Source of the DNA: Christensenella sp964438705
Lineage (GTDB): Bacteria > Bacillota > Clostridia > Christensenellales > Christensenellaceae
Assembly (NCBI GenBank): GCA_964438705.1
Contig: CAYTKQ010000012.1
Location: forward strand, 1-64,000
Direction of reading: 5' to 3'
DNA: 64,000 nt
The translations under genes were made by a program, and so were the position numbers. The notes below the pieces were generated by a model. The model searched no databases. It was not told the DNA's origin and saw only the letters and a list, made by a program, of their open reading frames with translations. Positions 7,904-15,960 of the stretch are shown here, in pieces. Numbering within the stretch: position 1 is the stretch's first letter; each line of letters opens with the position of its first letter.

Positions 7904-8812
7904 TTAATCCATTCCGTATTTTTTCTTGAACGCGCGGAGGCCCGCCCGCGCAAGCGGGTTTTTGGCAAGCCGCCACAGCATAGCCTTTTTTTTCCCCTCC
8001 GCAAACACCGCATCGCGGAACTCATCGACATATGCCGGATCTTCAAGCATTTTACGGTTCGCGACTTCGCCACTTTGTACGGCACGGTAGGCCTCGAGCC
8101 ACACCACGCGGTTTTCACGCACGCCTTCTTCGTGCAGGGACAAAAACGTATTTTCCCCGTGCAGACGGTAGATGTAGGCCGTTTCGCTCACAAACGCGGG
8201 TTCGTCGTAGAGACACGCGCGCAGAAAAAAATCGTAGTCATGCACATATTTATAATTTTTAAAGCCGCCCACGCCCTCGTAAAGCAGCCGTGAGAACAGC
8301 AGGTTGCCCGTAGAAATGCCCATATTTTCGCCCGCCGCCGCGAGTGCGGTATAACGTTTTCCTTCTAACTTATGCTGGATATGCTCGAATGCGCGCGCCT
8401 CGTCTGTTTGCAGCGGTTCGCCGTTTGGGCCAATGCACCGCACCTTCGAAAAGCTCCACATGGCGTTTTGGGCTCGCATCGCGTCCATCATGACGGAAAA
8501 ACGGTTTGCTTCAAACAAATCGTCCGCGTTGAGGATTGCGAGATATTCGCCGGACGCGGCCTCAATTCCCGCGTTGATGGTTTCGTGCGCACCCATGTTT
8601 TGTTCATTTTCACGTATGATGATGCTTGCAAAGCGGTCCCGCAGCTCCGCAGCAAGCGCACGAACAAGCGTCGGGCTTTTGTCCTGCGAACAGTCGTCAA
8701 TCACCACGAGCTCAATATTTTTATAGGTCTGCGCCGCAACGGAGCGAATGGCCGCGCCGATGTACGCTTCATAATTATAGGAGGGGATAACGACGGAAAC
8801 GAGCGGTTCCAT
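7904..8812 (-). CDS. Family 2 glycosyltransferase
   Basis: A 302-aa protein starting MEPLVSVVIPSYNYEAYIGA, the nucleotide-sugar-binding start of GT-A family 2 enzymes. ELVVIDDCSQDKSP and ILNADDLF (metal-binding DxD-like) follow, then a YVHDYDFFLRA acceptor-side segment. No membrane helices, so it is a cytoplasmic transferase. It starts 2 nt after the rfbD stop and is the last gene of the rhamnose operon, so it probably adds a sugar to a rhamnose-containing surface glycan. Longer upstream readings overlap rfbD and are not needed. Confidence 0.85.
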   Translation of the reverse strand: MEPLVSVVIPSYNYEAYIGAAIRSVAAQTYKNIELVVIDDCSQDKSPTLVRALAAELRDRFASIIIRENEQNMGAHETINAGIEAASGEYLAILNADDLFEANRFSVMMDAMRAQNAMWSFSKVRCIGPNGEPLQTDEARAFEHIQHKLEGKRYTALAAAGENMGISTGNLLFSRLLYEGVGGFKNYKYVHDYDFFLRACLYDEPAFVSETAYIYRLHGENTFLSLHEEGVRENRVVWLEAYRAVQSGEVANRKMLEDPAYVDEFRDAVFAEGKKKAMLWRLAKNPLARAGLRAFKKKYGMD

Positions 8813-8814
8813 AC

Positions 8815-9669
8815 TCAAAGCTCTTTCAAATAACGCGCGATCGCGTCTTTGTAGTCCGGCAGACGTGAAAAGCCCGCGTCGTCCAGCGATTTTTTGGACA
8901 TGCGCGAATTTTTGGGACGGGGCGCCGCAGTAGGAACCATCTTCTGGTATTCCTCCGTTGTGACGGGGATCGCCTTCGTGCTCCTGCCCGCCTGTTTGAA
9001 AATTTCCGCCGCAAAATCGCACCAAGAAATATCGCCCTCGTTTGAGGCCTGATAAACCCCGTATTTGTGTGAGGCGATGATATCGCACATGAGCGCCGCC
9101 ACGTCGTATGTATAGGTGGGCGCGCCAAACTGATCCGCAACCACTGTGAGCTCGTCGCGCGTTTCGCTGAGACGGAGCATGGTTTTGATGAAGTTATTGC
9201 CGTTTTTGCCGAACACCCAGCAGATGCGCAGGATATAATAATTGTCGAGCAGCTCTTGTACCGCAAGCTCGCCCTCGTATTTGGTTTTGCCGTATACGCT
9301 CTGCGGCCCCTTGGGGTCGTCTTGTTCCCACGGGGTATCCTTGGACACGCCGTCGAACACGTAATCCGTGCTGATATACATCATTTCCGCGCCCACGGCC
9401 TTTGCCGCCTCCGCGATGTTTTTGGTTCCCGTCACGTTGACCGCATAGCAGAGCTCGCTTTCGCTTTCCGCTTTGTCGACCGCCGTGAAGGCCGCGCAGT
9501 GCACGATGCACGTGGGACGGTATTCCGTTACATAGGCAAGCACAGCGGCGCTGTCTGTGAGATCGAAATCGTCGATGTCAACGCCCTTATTTTCTACGCT
9601 GCGCGCATCAAGGTGCCGCACCACGTCGTAGCCCAATTGTCCTTTGACGCCCGTTACCAATATTTTCAT
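8815..9669 (-). CDS. rfbD: dTDP-4-dehydrorhamnose reductase
   Basis: A 284-aa NAD(P)H-dependent reductase making dTDP-L-rhamnose, the last step of the pathway. The N-terminal MKILVTGVKGQLGYDV is the dinucleotide-binding motif. STDYVFDG and YGKTKYEGE (YxxxK) are the conserved catalytic region of the extended SDR family. Normal length. It follows rfbB by 6 nt and leads into a glycosyltransferase. Confidence 0.95.
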   Translation of the reverse strand: MKILVTGVKGQLGYDVVRHLDARSVENKGVDIDDFDLTDSAAVLAYVTEYRPTCIVHCAAFTAVDKAESESELCYAVNVTGTKNIAEAAKAVGAEMMYISTDYVFDGVSKDTPWEQDDPKGPQSVYGKTKYEGELAVQELLDNYYILRICWVFGKNGNNFIKTMLRLSETRDELTVVADQFGAPTYTYDVAALMCDIIASHKYGVYQASNEGDISWCDFAAEIFKQAGRSTKAIPVTTEEYQKMVPTAAPRPKNSRMSKKSLDDAGFSRLPDYKDAIARYLKEL

Positions 9670-9675
9670 GTTCCG

Positions 9676-10695
9676 TTACCTGTCCGCGTACATCTGCTCG
9701 TAATAATTCTGATAATCCCCGCTGATGATGTTCTTCCACCAGCCTTCGTTTTCAAGATACCAGCTGATCGTCTGCTTGATGCCCTCGTCAAACGTGGTGG
9801 TGGGCTGCCAGCCGAGCTCGTTCATCATCTTCGTGGGGTCGATGGCGTAGCGCATATCGTGGCCCGCGCGGTCTTTGACGTAGGTGATGAGGCTCTCCGG
9901 CTTACCAAGCTCTTTTAGGATCGTCTTGACGACCTGCAAGTTCGTGCGCTCGTTGTGCCCGCCGATGTTGTAGACCTCGCCCTCGCGTCCGTCGTGCAGG
10001 ATGCGGTCGATGGCGGCGCAGTGATCGCGCACATAGAGCCAGTCGCGCACGTTTTCGCCCGTGCCGTAAACGGGCAGGCTTTCATCCGCGAGCGCGCGCG
10101 AAATGATGAGCGGGATCAATTTTTCCGGGAAATGATACGGCCCGTAGTTATTCGAGCATCGCGAAATGGTGACGGGAAGGCCGTATGTCCTGTGGTACGC
10201 CAGCACCAGCAGATCCGCCGAGGCCTTGGACGCCGAATAGGGCGATGAAGTGTGCAGCGGTGTTTCCTCTGTGAAAAACAGGTCTGGGCGGTCGAGAGGC
10301 AGATCGCCGTATACCTCGTCTGTGGACACCTGATGATAGCGTTTTACGCCGTATTTGCGGCTTGCGTCCATCAGCACCTGCGTGCCGATGATGTTGGAGC
10401 GCAGGAAAATGCCCGGATCTTCGATGGAGCGGTCCACGTGCGATTCCGCGGCGAAGTTCACCACGACGTCCGGCTTCTCTTCCTCAAATATCTGAAACAC
10501 CGCGTCCCTGTCCGCAATATCCGCTTTGACAAATTTAACATTGGGCTTTTGGAGCACGTCTTTTAATGTCTCGAGGTTCCCCGCATAGGTCAGCAGGTCG
10601 AGCACCACAAGCTCGTATTCCGGGTGTGCTTCCAGCATGTGAAACACAAAATTACTTCCGATGAATCCGGCCCCGCCGGTGATGAGCAACTTCAT
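9676..10695 (-). CDS. rfbB: dTDP-glucose 4,6-dehydratase
   Basis: A 339-aa SDR enzyme converting dTDP-glucose to dTDP-4-keto-6-deoxyglucose. MKLLITGGAGFIGSNFV binds NAD. STDEVYGDL and YSASKASAD (YxxxK) form the active site. SRCSNNYGPYHFPEKLIP is a family signature. Full length. It sits downstream of the GGEEF gene in the same-strand rhamnose cluster. Confidence 0.96.
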   Translation of the reverse strand: MKLLITGGAGFIGSNFVFHMLEAHPEYELVVLDLLTYAGNLETLKDVLQKPNVKFVKADIADRDAVFQIFEEEKPDVVVNFAAESHVDRSIEDPGIFLRSNIIGTQVLMDASRKYGVKRYHQVSTDEVYGDLPLDRPDLFFTEETPLHTSSPYSASKASADLLVLAYHRTYGLPVTISRCSNNYGPYHFPEKLIPLIISRALADESLPVYGTGENVRDWLYVRDHCAAIDRILHDGREGEVYNIGGHNERTNLQVVKTILKELGKPESLITYVKDRAGHDMRYAIDPTKMMNELGWQPTTTFDEGIKQTISWYLENEGWWKNIISGDYQNYYEQMYADR

Positions 10696-10725
10696 AAAAT
10701 CTCGTTTCCTCCGTCGTATTTTTCT

Positions 10726-11868
10726 TTACAGCGCATTATGATTCGTATTTTGCGTAGGCTCGGGCGGTTCAGTTTTGGGTTCTGTGCCGTTCTCCCACAC
10801 CCGATCCCCCGAACGATGCGCGGTCACCACGCAATTTTTGCCGCGCCGTTTGCCATAGTATAACCTCTCGTCTGCAAGCGCGATCAGCTGGTCGATGTCT
10901 TCTCCCGCTTCGCGGTAGGCGACCCCGAAGGTCATTGTCACGTGCAGCCATTTTCCCTGAAACAAGAACTTGGCGGCGGATATTTTATGACAAATTCCCT
11001 CAATAAAGGCGCGCACTTCTTCCATTTCGCTCAGGCGGATCAGAAGTAAAAATTCCTCGCCGCCCCAGCGGCATACCTCCGCCTTTCCCTTTGCGTTCTC
11101 GCGCATGATTGTCCCTACCCTGCGCAGCACTTCGTCGCCGCTGATGTGCCCGTAGGTGTCGTTGACCCGCTTGAAATCATCGATATCCCCCATGGCCAAA
11201 AAGTAGCTTTCATCCTGCAGCTCATCGAGCTTTTGCAAGATGGCGTGCCTGCTGAAAAGGCCGGTAAGCGTATCGTAGTTCGCGAGTGTGCTCAGCATTT
11301 CGTTTTCGTCCTTCAGCTCCTTTTTGCCCACTGCCGCAGAAAGGCCGGAGACGAACGCCGCATACAGAATGAGCGCGAAGGAAACACACGCGCTGTAGAT
11401 GTAGACTGCACTTTCCGCCAGCGCGGAAAGCGGAGGATAATATTCCGCCGTCTGCCCGACGGTCATCTTCAGCAAAATGAACAGAATGATCTCCCCGAGC
11501 GCGAACAAGTATGTGATATATTTTCTTTCGTATGGACAGAAGTAGACCAGCGAGGTGAGCGCGATCAAAAACAGCGGAAGCCCGAGCGACCAGCCTGTGG
11601 TCACCGTGCACACCACCACAAAAATGCACACTTCCAGATGCGCAAGCGCCACCGCCAGCTTGAAGCGTTCGGGGCGCACCACAAATTGCAGCACGAGCGC
11701 GTAATAGACGATGCTGCACACGTTGAATATACACGGGATCCAGTAGGAAAGGAGCGCAAAAATCACGGCATAGGAAACATGGATCAGCAGCGCCAACAAA
11801 ATGATCTGCGCATAGATCTTTTTCGCATATATCTCGTTGTCTGTAGATTCCCTTTGAAAAAGCCCCAT
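10726..11868 (-). CDS. Membrane-bound diguanylate cyclase (GGEEF)
   Basis: A 380-aa protein. Residues about 18-180 hold five or six membrane segments without a recognised sensor family. Residues 190-360 form a GGDEF domain: YDTLTGLFSRHA, MGDIDDFKRVNDTYGHISGD and the active motif GGEEF at 269-273. The allosteric RxxD site is absent, so product inhibition at that site is not expected. It should make c-di-GMP from two GTP. It lies inside the rhamnose operon between rfbC and rfbB, which hints that c-di-GMP signalling and surface glycan synthesis are coupled. Confidence 0.9.
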   Translation of the reverse strand: MGLFQRESTDNEIYAKKIYAQIILLALLIHVSYAVIFALLSYWIPCIFNVCSIVYYALVLQFVVRPERFKLAVALAHLEVCIFVVVCTVTTGWSLGLPLFLIALTSLVYFCPYERKYITYLFALGEIILFILLKMTVGQTAEYYPPLSALAESAVYIYSACVSFALILYAAFVSGLSAAVGKKELKDENEMLSTLANYDTLTGLFSRHAILQKLDELQDESYFLAMGDIDDFKRVNDTYGHISGDEVLRRVGTIMRENAKGKAEVCRWGGEEFLLLIRLSEMEEVRAFIEGICHKISAAKFLFQGKWLHVTMTFGVAYREAGEDIDQLIALADERLYYGKRRGKNCVVTAHRSGDRVWENGTEPKTEPPEPTQNTNHNAL

Positions 11869-11903
11869 ACTTTACCTCTGCCGCGCTTTACGCGCTTTTT
11901 TTA

Positions 11904-12449
11904 TCAAAAATCCGCATCGCTGTCCGCAAGAAGCGGCGCTTTGAGATCCTTTTCCGACAGCACCGGATCGCCGATCCCCCAATCGACACCGATCTGCGGG
12001 TCGTCAAAACGAATGGAGCGGTCGCATTCTGCGGAATAGACCTCGTCGACTTTATACTGTACCTCCACATCGTCGCTGAGGGTCACAAAACCGTGTGCCA
12101 TTCCCTTTGGCATAAAAAACTGCTTTTTGTTTTCAGCGGAAAGCTCCACCGCATACCATTTTTTATAGGTCGGCGAGTTTTTGCGGATATCCACCGCCAC
12201 ATCCAAAATTTTCCCGCGCGTGCACCGCAAAAGCTTTGACTGCGCCATGGGGTTTTTTTGGAAGTGCAGCCCTCTGAGCGTGCCCTTTTTTGCGGAATAG
12301 GACTGGTTATCCTGCACGAAATCGCACGTGACGCCGAGTTCGTGGAACTTCGGCTTGCTATATGTTTCCATGAACCATCCGCGATGGTCTCCGTGCACGT
12401 CCGGCTCGATGACGATAAGCCCCTCGATGCCTGTTTCCACTTTTTTCAT
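11904..12449 (-). CDS. rfbC: dTDP-4-dehydrorhamnose 3,5-epimerase
   Basis: A 181-aa cupin-fold epimerase. Key segments: DVHGDHRGWFMETY, NQSYSAKKGTLRGLHFQKNP with the catalytic His region, and MPKGMAHGFVTLSD. The start at 12449 overlaps the rfbA stop in an ATGA, so the two are translationally coupled. A longer upstream reading lies inside rfbA and is rejected. Confidence 0.95.
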   Translation of the reverse strand: MKKVETGIEGLIVIEPDVHGDHRGWFMETYSKPKFHELGVTCDFVQDNQSYSAKKGTLRGLHFQKNPMAQSKLLRCTRGKILDVAVDIRKNSPTYKKWYAVELSAENKKQFFMPKGMAHGFVTLSDDVEVQYKVDEVYSAECDRSIRFDDPQIGVDWGIGDPVLSEKDLKAPLLADSDADF

Positions 12450-13327
12450 ATGTCGAGCACCTTTCCCTTTGCGACAGCGTGCAGATGCTGCCCGTAAGAT
12501 GATTTTCCGTATTTCTTCGCGCTTTTCACAAGCGTTTTTTCGTCGATCCATCCCTTGCGATACGCAATTTCTTCGGGTGCGGACATCACGATGCCCTGCC
12601 GCTTTTGCAGCATGCGCACAAATTCCGCCGCTTCGATAAGCGAATCGAACGTGCCCGTATCAAGCCACGCATAGCCGCGTCCCATCAGCTTGACGTCGAG
12701 GTCCCCTTTTTCGAGGTAGATACGGTTTAGGTCCGTGATCTCCAGCTCGCCGCGCGCTGAAGGCTTCAATGCCTTTGCATATTCCACCACGCGATTGTCA
12801 TAGAAATATAGCCCTGTGATGGCGTAGTTGGATTTTGGCTTTACCGGCTTTTCCTCCACGGAAAGCGCCACGCCGTTTTGATCGAACTCCACGATTCCGA
12901 AGCGTTCCGGATCGTCGACATAATAGCCGAACACAGTCGCGCGGTTTTGCTTTTCCACCGCATCCATCATCAATTGGGAAAGGCCGTTGCCATAAAAGAT
13001 GTTGTCCCCCAGAATCATTGCGCATGAATCGTGCCCGATGAACTCCTCACCGAGGATGAACGCCTGCGCAAGGCCGTCCGGCGAGGGCTGTTCTTGATAG
13101 GAGAGCGAGATGCCGAACTGCGACCCATCCCCGAGAAGTTCTTCGAACCGCGGGAGATCGACGGGGGTAGAGATGATCAGGATATCCTTGATGCCCGCCA
13201 GCATGAGCGTGGAGAGCGGATAGTAGATCATCGGCTTGTCGTAAACCGGCAAAAGCTGTTTGCTGGTCATAATGGTGAGCGGATACAGGCGCGTACCCGA
13301 GCCTCCCGCAAGTATGATTCCTTTCAT
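12446..13327 (-). CDS. rfbA: Glucose-1-phosphate thymidylyltransferase
   Basis: A 293-aa nucleotidyltransferase joining dTTP and glucose-1-phosphate, the first committed step to dTDP-rhamnose. MKGIILAGGSGTRLYPLT is the nucleotide-binding signature. KPMIYYPLSTLM and ILGDNIFYGNGL are typical of RfbA/RmlA. Full length. It follows a glycosyltransferase gene by 23 nt and overlaps rfbC by 4 nt. Confidence 0.96.
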   Translation of the reverse strand: MKGIILAGGSGTRLYPLTIMTSKQLLPVYDKPMIYYPLSTLMLAGIKDILIISTPVDLPRFEELLGDGSQFGISLSYQEQPSPDGLAQAFILGEEFIGHDSCAMILGDNIFYGNGLSQLMMDAVEKQNRATVFGYYVDDPERFGIVEFDQNGVALSVEEKPVKPKSNYAITGLYFYDNRVVEYAKALKPSARGELEITDLNRIYLEKGDLDVKLMGRGYAWLDTGTFDSLIEAAEFVRMLQKRQGIVMSAPEEIAYRKGWIDEKTLVKSAKKYGKSSYGQHLHAVAKGKVLDI

Positions 13328-13350
13328 ATATCGCTACCTCGTTTCGTATT

Positions 13351-14136
13351 TTATTGCCGCAGGAAAGGCGGCTGTGGTTCCTTCCGCCATTTCCAGAAAT
13401 ATTTGAACATGGACAGCACGTGGATCGCCAAGTAGCGTCCGCTGTGCGCGCTGGTGCGGGTGTAATCGTGATACACATACGCAAACGGATAAAAGACCAC
13501 GCGCGCCGTTTTTGCGAGGGTGCGCGTTAGGTCCGCGTCCTCGAAATACATAAAATAGCGCTCGTCGAAACCGCCCGCGAGCTTTAGAAGCGCCGTGCGC
13601 ACAAACAAGAAGCAACCCGACGCAAACTCTACGTCCGTCACATCGGAAAGGTCCTCGTCCAGCATTTTATAATGCCGCCGCGTCTCCTCCCATTTTTTGC
13701 CCGGCGTACGGTTTGCAATCAGGTATTTCAGCCGGGGCGTGCGCTTTGGCAGGTGCTGCGGCACATCGTCCGTATAGCGGACGGCGGGCGTGCACATGCC
13801 GATATCCGTATTCTTGCGCATAAACGACGTAAGCTCCGTCAGAATATCGCCCGACAGGATGATATCCGGGTTTACGATGGCGTGAAAATCCGATTCGATG
13901 AGCGGCAGCACGAGGTTGTGCCCCGCGCCGAATCCAAGATTCTTGTCGCTGAAAATCACGCTGACCGCCGGAAATTCGTCCGCGAGCTTTGAAGCGCTTC
14001 CGTCCTTTGACGCGTTGTCCACAAGGTATATTTTGACCCGGACGCCGTGCGTATATTCCAGCACGGATTCGATTGCGTGTTTCGCCCTGTCGTAGTCGTT
14101 ATAATTCACGATGCTGAGCGTTACGTCATATTTCAA
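13351..14136 (-). CDS. Family 2 glycosyltransferase, rhamnosyltransferase-like
   Basis: A 261-aa WbbL-type enzyme: VTLSIVNYNDYDRAKHAIES, KIYLVDNASKDGS, NLGFGAGHN, AIVNPDIIL (DxD-like), and the late signature FDERYFMYFEDADLTRTL. It is the first gene of the rhamnose operon, so a role transferring rhamnose to a cell-surface polysaccharide is likely. The acceptor cannot be deduced. Confidence 0.85.
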   Translation of the reverse strand: MKYDVTLSIVNYNDYDRAKHAIESVLEYTHGVRVKIYLVDNASKDGSASKLADEFPAVSVIFSDKNLGFGAGHNLVLPLIESDFHAIVNPDIILSGDILTELTSFMRKNTDIGMCTPAVRYTDDVPQHLPKRTPRLKYLIANRTPGKKWEETRRHYKMLDEDLSDVTDVEFASGCFLFVRTALLKLAGGFDERYFMYFEDADLTRTLAKTARVVFYPFAYVYHDYTRTSAHSGRYLAIHVLSMFKYFWKWRKEPQPPFLRQ

Positions 14137-14227
14137 ACAAAATATCCTCCGAAGACCAGTCCTTGACTATCTCATTATTATAACAGGGTGCACACGCTTT
14201 TTCCACGCTTTTTTACATCGGGCCGTA

Positions 14228-14256
14228 TTGCGTATTGATTTTGTTGCATGTATAAT
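14228..14256 (+). promoter_or_regulatory. Predicted promoter of sortase-like gene
   Basis: TTGCGT (14228-14233), 17-bp spacer, perfect TATAAT (14251-14256), about 30 bp ahead of the gene, which has an AGGGGG ribosome site. Confidence 0.65.
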
Positions 14257-14287
14257 GAAGATAATCCTCAAATAAGGGGGAACACCC

Positions 14288-15034
14288 ATGCAAGAGAAAG
14301 AAAACGCAGAACAGAACAAAAGAACGCGCGGGACTGTGATCACGGTTGTGATCGTTACGGTCGCGCTTGTTTTATTCGTTTTTTCCGCATTAAATATGTT
14401 TGATCTGCGCCTCAGCGATTTTGCAAACAGCGCTTCGTACCGCGATCTGGCGGTAAAAAACTTTGAGCAGGCCAAGGATTCGCCGGAAAAGCTGCAGGAA
14501 ATGTTTCGCATATTAAAGGAAGGAAATCCCGATACGGCTGCGTGGCTCGATATTCCGGGCACTTCGGTGAGTTATCCCGTGCTTTTTGGCGCGGGGAATG
14601 ATCACTATAAAACGCACAATTTCTTTGGGGAAGAAAACCGCGGCGGCGCGGTCTTTCTCGATGAACGCAGCGGCATTTGGGAGCCGAATGTCGTGATCTT
14701 TGCGCAGAACATGAACGACGGCTCCATGTTTGCGCCTTTAAAGGATTATCAAGACAAATCATTTTTTGATGAACATCAGGCAATTATGATCTATCTGCCC
14801 GACGGCACGGTGAAGCAATATAAAGTGTTTGCGGCGTATACTGCTTCGGACGAAGGCACATCCTTCAACAATTCATTCAAGAGCGAAGCGGAATTCCAGC
14901 AATATTTACAGGCCATGCAATCGCGTTTGGTAAACGATGCGCCCCCGCCCTCAGGCAGCGCTATGCTGACGCTTGCCACTGTGGAGAAGGGCGAGGATAC
15001 GGCGAAATACGTGGTGCAGGCCGTGCTGCAATAG
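14288..15034 (+). CDS. Sortase B-like protein lacking catalytic residues (pseudo-sortase)
   Basis: A 248-aa protein with an N-terminal membrane anchor (residues 16-37) and a sortase B fold: NPDTAAWLDIPGTSVSYPVL, DHYKTHNFFGEENRGGAVFLD, then NDGSMFAPLKDY. Normal sortases have His in a GHNM motif, Cys in a TLxTC motif and Arg near RYVV. Here these are FAQNM (Gln140), TLATV (Val232) and AKYVV (Lys240). All three catalytic residues are replaced while the surrounding motifs are intact, so transpeptidation is not expected. The frame is otherwise undamaged, which argues for a kept non-enzymatic role. No LPXTG-type substrate gene is adjacent. Confidence 0.85.
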   Translation: MQEKENAEQNKRTRGTVITVVIVTVALVLFVFSALNMFDLRLSDFANSASYRDLAVKNFEQAKDSPEKLQEMFRILKEGNPDTAAWLDIPGTSVSYPVLFGAGNDHYKTHNFFGEENRGGAVFLDERSGIWEPNVVIFAQNMNDGSMFAPLKDYQDKSFFDEHQAIMIYLPDGTVKQYKVFAAYTASDEGTSFNNSFKSEAEFQQYLQAMQSRLVNDAPPPSGSAMLTLATVEKGEDTAKYVVQAVLQ

Positions 15035-15226
15035 AAGTGCGTCGGCAGTCACTACATCTGATGAAAAAAGCACTGCGACTGCAAAGGCCTGCGTTTTTAC
15101 GCTTTCTTTCATTCTTCGTGAAAAGGTCAAAATATGGAAGCAGCCCTTCCATCCTTCCGGTTTGAACGTGGATCGAAATAATATAAACGTGTTTATCACG
15201 CTATTTTTGTATGTTAAAATAAAAGT

Positions 15227-15958
15227 ATGAGAAACAATACCCCGCCTATCAAGATCGCAATATGCGATGACAGCGTGGAAGATTCAGACCAGATTCGTGA
15301 TGCAGTTGAGCAATATCTTCGATTGGGTGATTATCATGTCGAAATATGTTCTTTTAAGGGGACATCTGAGCTTTTGGCCGCGTGCAATCAGGAAAAATTT
15401 GGGATCTTCATTCTGGATATTATGATGGATGACCTAAACGGCATTCAGGTCGCGAAGGAAATCCGCAAAACATTTTCCGAAACGCCCATCATCTTTGCCA
15501 GCTCCAGCCGGGAATACGCGGTGGAGAGCTACGAGATCGGTGCGGCTTACTATATCCTCAAGCCTGTCACACCCGAAAAACTTGCCCCCGCATTTTTGCG
15601 GTGCCAAAACGTGCTCTCCGCTTCCCGAAAATATCTGGATGTGATGGCGGACCGGGAAACCGTGCGCGTCTATGAAAAGGACGTCGTCTTTGCGGAGGCG
15701 TTTGGAAATCGCGTGGTGCTGCACACGGCGCGCGGAGACGTTTCCACCTATACGCCGCTCGATAAGCTCATGCAAAGCCTGGGAGATTCCTTTTTGCGGT
15801 GTCACCGCAGTTTTTTTGTCAACATGCTTTGTGTCGGACGGGTCAATGGGCGTGAATTTGTGCTGAAAACAGGAGAAACGATCCCCATTCGCACGAATGG
15901 CCGCGCAGAAGTGCTGCAACAATACAACCGCTTTCTGGTGGAATCTCTCAGGAGGTAA
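15227..15958 (+). CDS. LytTR-family response regulator (AgrA-like)
   Basis: A 243-aa regulator. Residues 8-125 are a receiver domain: acidic pair DD at 14-15, phospho-acceptor Asp64 in FILDIMM, conserved Lys112 in LKPVT. Residues about 140-240 are a LytTR DNA-binding domain (FAEAFGNRVVLHTARGD, LRCHRSFFVN). It is followed 2 nt later by its histidine kinase. LytTR regulators commonly control virulence, competence or surface genes. No agrB or agrD gene is seen beside it. Confidence 0.92.
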   Translation: MRNNTPPIKIAICDDSVEDSDQIRDAVEQYLRLGDYHVEICSFKGTSELLAACNQEKFGIFILDIMMDDLNGIQVAKEIRKTFSETPIIFASSSREYAVESYEIGAAYYILKPVTPEKLAPAFLRCQNVLSASRKYLDVMADRETVRVYEKDVVFAEAFGNRVVLHTARGDVSTYTPLDKLMQSLGDSFLRCHRSFFVNMLCVGRVNGREFVLKTGETIPIRTNGRAEVLQQYNRFLVESLRR

Positions 15959-15960
15959 CG

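Noticed and set aside
8815..9088. Upstream extension of the glycosyltransferase start to 9088
   Set aside because: It would overlap rfbD by over 270 bp; the GT2 domain begins exactly at the ATG at 8812.
12450..12551. Upstream extension of rfbC to 12551
   Set aside because: It lies inside rfbA; the ATGA-coupled start at 12449 gives a normal-length epimerase.
15035..15226. Possible terminator between the sortase-like and regulator genes
   Set aside because: The GCAAAGGCCTGC segment followed by T's forms only a very short imperfect hairpin.
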